From Enoplosus armatus (Eukaryota > Chordata > Actinopteri > Centrarchiformes > Enoplosidae): a stretch of DNA of 64,000 nt. The stretch is from assembly GCF_043641665.1 (NCBI RefSeq), contig NC_092190.1, forward strand, positions 18,778,048 through 18,842,047, in the 5' to 3' direction. Of the stretch, positions 60,606 to 64,000 are shown piece after piece. A model generated the notes under the pieces. It worked only from the letters and a program-made list of their open reading frames with translations, searched no databases and was not told where the DNA came from. The position numbers and the translations under genes are program-made. Position 1 is the first letter of the stretch. Each line of letters starts with the position of its first letter.

Positions 60606-63600
60606 GTCAGTTTTATGGTCACAATACAGTATGCTACAGAAATGGGCCTACTGTACAATTGGCCTTTCTTGTAACCATTTTGCACCTCTTCCATTCAAAA
60701 TTACACTTACAGAGTGGGGGAAAGCAAAATGTTGCAGATTTTAAATGTTACAAAATGCCAAGAGCCCATTAGAGAAAACTTACAAGACACCTTTAGGGCA
60801 ATGAGGTGTAGCTTATGAAAAAAACAATGGCGTACATACGTGCAGTTCAAACGTTTGGCCTTCAAACAGGCTGCAGTTTCATCCTCAAACACACTTTGAT
60901 TGAATACCTTGAAAGGATGGGCTTAGAAAGATTAGCTGCCACAAAGATACACGTCCTAAACAAGCACTGGTATAATATTATTATTACTCCAAACACAGTC
61001 AAAAGATTGTCAAAGGGGATCATTGTCCCCCATGGACACAATTCTTGAATATTATCTCACAGGAATGAAATGAAACTCCAAATGGTTAGGTTACCTCTGG
61101 TCACCAGCATACCGGGATGCACTTTCTAAATAGCCTGTACAAAAGAGCAGGTAACTTCAAAAGCAGTTAGTCACCTCAAGATTACCAGACCTCATGCAGA
61201 TCAGTTTTCTCTGACACTTTGTAGTGCTGGGAGCTTTGCAACTCAGCCACAAAGGATGAAAGAGGATCTTTAGCGTTGGTAAGCCCTCAGATGGACCCAT
61301 CCCAGGTTATTGACTGGAAAAGGCATCGGTTTCTTAGTAGCCAGAATACCTGGATGGATCAACAGTGCACAATTATGGTTCAAAGTTTGAGTCTTGAGTT
61401 GAGTTCGCTTTCAATTTCACCAAATGAGAAAGAAGATGGTGCTCAAAGCGTATTTATTAATAGATTCTTATGCAAACAAGGCTATAAAATGTCAAATTAG
61501 TTTCTACTTAAAGGGACCCTGGCATGTTGGGATGAAGTGCATTGTAATATTCTAATAATACACTGTAACGCATAGCATTGTAGTGCACTGGATTTTGGAC
61601 GACGACATCTATCTGCTAATTTTAAGTTTTTAGTGTATAAAAAAGTGTATACTCCAGGCTTTTTTCAAAATATCCTTTTAGACAGCGGCACTGAATTGTT
61701 GATGGAATTCCCCAACTGATTAAATACGTCAGGTCTTTCCTGTGCCGTAATTTATGTTCTCCTTAATCTGTGTGCAATACAACCATGAAACTTCAGGTTT
61801 GCAACCCTCATTGAGGACTGTCAACAAAAAAACAACCTCTGAACTACAGTATATTCTTACGCACCTCTGGCCTTACTTTCACTCCTCACTGACTCATTGA
61901 GAGGCTGTTTGTCATTATTAGTAGAGGCAGTTGCTGGTTGTCTGGCATCCCTGGTTTGCCTCGGGTGCAGAAACTCCAAACCACCGACATAAACAATCTT
62001 TTTAAATCGGATGATTCATCTGCTACATGTTGATATGTTCTGCTCCTCAGGAGCAAAAAAATTGATACAAGTAAATGTGGTGCAACTGATATCGCGTGCA
62101 GCTACTGCAAAAGGGCAGTGCTCTCGTTGAGATGTACAGACATGGTAGCTGCCCCTTGAAAAATAAATGACCTAGTCTCACACAAGGCTTATGTATACCG
62201 ATATGTACTGTGACAACAAGTTTATCTAGGTTTTGGGCATTGAAACATCGCTCGTTCAAATATTCTTGTACAGCTTTCTCAAATCCTCTGATATCCTATA
62301 AAGTTTTTCAGTTGCGTATCAGGGGCTTTGCATCTCAATGTTTGTTTTGGTGTATTATTTTCCTACGTCAGATGCTGCTCGGATCCTCTCTGTCTCTGCC
62401 ACGTGTCTCTCTGCTGATGGATACCGATAACTTTTATGGGCCCATGTTCATTCCCATTTAGCTTGCATTAATAACTAGGCTAAAGAGGACGTCAGGCAAT
62501 GCATGGATGGACAGAAATAGGAGAATTTCTCGCTCTTTCTGTCTTTCTTTCTTTCTCCCTCTCTTTCGCTGTCCCTGTGTCTGTGTCCTCCCTCGCCGGG
62601 CTGCTCCTGATGTTCTTACTTCCCTTGCCAGTGCAAGTTCTTGTGAATTTGCTCTCAGCACTTTCCCAACTCTCGGCGGCAAAAGCATAAACCTGTTTAG
62701 TCGGTTTCTGTAACACAAAGTGACAGTTTCCTTTGAATCTTTAATTCATTTTGTCACTTCCTCTGCCATCAGTTCAGCCGGGCGTGCCGCAGCCGGTGAA
62801 TTATTTGTTAGATTGATTTGTTCCCAGTCTTCCGGGGGCCTGCGTTGCAGAGCCCAGCTCAGAGCAGGGCAAGAGCTAAAACAGGCTCTCTATGTGCCTA
62901 AGTGCCATCCCTCTCACTTCCCCCACCTTGTGTGGGACAAGGTGGTAGGGTGGAGCAGAGGGGTTGGCGGGGGGGGCAGATTGTGAGTTAGTGAGTCAAA
63001 TTATATATATAGTCAGAGCAATTTCAGAGTTTGTCTGTGTGTTTTGCTGCTATAAAACCAAATTCATAATTGCTCTTGATCAGATGTTCAGCTTCTACAA
63101 TAAATATATTCTTTATAATAACAATGGATCACATTACTATGTTGTTATGTTTAAGGGGTTGTTGACAGTGACAGAGAATTATCATCCGACACTGCAGCTA
63201 CAAAGCGTTGATGTTCATTGTTTGGTTTTACAGCCTAAAAGTTTTACTTTTTTAGTTTTGTCTCACCACTCTCGTGTTACCAGATGCAGCATGAAGCTGT
63301 GCTCAGCAAATGAATCTCTGATAAACCCACCAAACAGCAGACAAAGTTAGCTGGTAACCATAGTGGAGTACATAGCTGCTAAAGAGCCAGATATTCCCCT
63401 CAGGAGTTGGTGGAGACCAAAACAGAGCTGAAATTAGAGTGAATATTGGACTTGCATTCATCAGGTGGACACAAAGACGACTCCATGTGAATGTTGCTCC
63501 ATATCTGCTGGATGTGTTGGTAAGCAACGTTTTTACAGCTTCAGGCAGGTTGTGTGCAGCTAGAGACACTGTGGGAAGCGTTGCCAGCTTGTCGAAATGA

Positions 63601-64000
63601 GGACTATCAGCTTCCTTGCTAACTGAAAATCAACCTGCATCTGGTCGACTCACTGCTTTTTTCAAAGTCCAAGTTACAAGACGTTAAGCAGTGGTTCAGA
63701 CTGAAAACAGCCCTGCATTAAGACAGCCCTACGTTACAACAGCGCAGGGGGCTGCTTTGGTGGGGGCTGTAGTTTAAGGCCTGTTTATTCCAGAACCTTG
63801 TCGGATGACATTGCTTTGGTTTGCAGCAAAAGTTGAGCCTGGTTTAACTTTTTTTCCTGGACGACACTGCGTTGTTTTGCCAGAGCGCCTTGAGTTGACA
63901 CCCCAACTGCGGCTTCAAGGCATTACTAGTGCCTTGTGCAAAACTAATTGAGCTTGATTTAGTGAAAACTAAAGCAAACCATGGAAGTGTTCATTCAGAA
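60606..64000 (+). other. wnt10a intron 2 (partial, at least 3.4 kb)
   Basis: Contains a reverse-strand copy of the dispersed repeat also found at 22.56 kb, a pyrimidine-rich block near 62.53-62.58 kb, and no further wnt10a exon. The remainder looks like unique AT-rich intron. Confidence 0.75.
63290..63505 (-). repeat. Dispersed repeat, copy B (inverted relative to copy A)
   Basis: The minus strand shares the ordered word set listed for 22558-22785. The repeat probably continues to about 63790. Class unknown. Confidence 0.6.

Overview
The window is nuclear DNA of a ray-finned fish, probably a percomorph teleost. Its protein genes are split by GT-AG introns, non-coding DNA carries many long (CA)n/(TG)n microsatellites, and it holds dispersed repeats that are common in perciform genomes. 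No bacterial, phage or CRISPR features are present. Four protein genes can be supported. All exon joins were read by hand: reading phase is kept across every junction of every gene.

Layout. (1) 1-8405, plus strand: the last 28 coding exons of cfap65 (ccdc108), a flagellar/ciliary protein; its 5' part lies left of the window. (2) 9833-13412, minus strand, convergent with cfap65: a complete nine-coding-exon fastkd3, encoding a mitochondrial RNA-metabolism protein with a C-terminal RAP domain. A likely non-coding first exon and a CCAAT-box promoter lie near 13.66-13.86 kb. (3) 13.87-24.6 kb: an 11 kb gene-free interval rich in decayed transposons. (4) 25412-44534, plus strand: complete wnt6 in four coding exons, 356 residues, with two very long introns. 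(5) 44.5-58.1 kb: an intergenic interval full of microsatellites. (6) 58543 onward, plus strand: the first two coding exons of wnt10a; the remaining exons lie right of the window.

wnt6 and wnt10a are the ancient head-to-tail Wnt pair. Both encode secreted lipid-modified ligands, and their shared neighbourhood suggests shared long-range control. cfap65 is also in this neighbourhood in mammals, whereas fastkd3 is not, so fastkd3 marks a lineage-specific rearrangement or insertion.

I found no clearly new biological system. The observations most worth checking concern gene expression: a CFTR-like (TG)n tract directly at a fastkd3 splice acceptor, a 17-C run inside cfap65 coding sequence, chains of upstream ORFs before both Wnt start codons, and a TTAA-flanked miniature transposon nested inside an older repeat.
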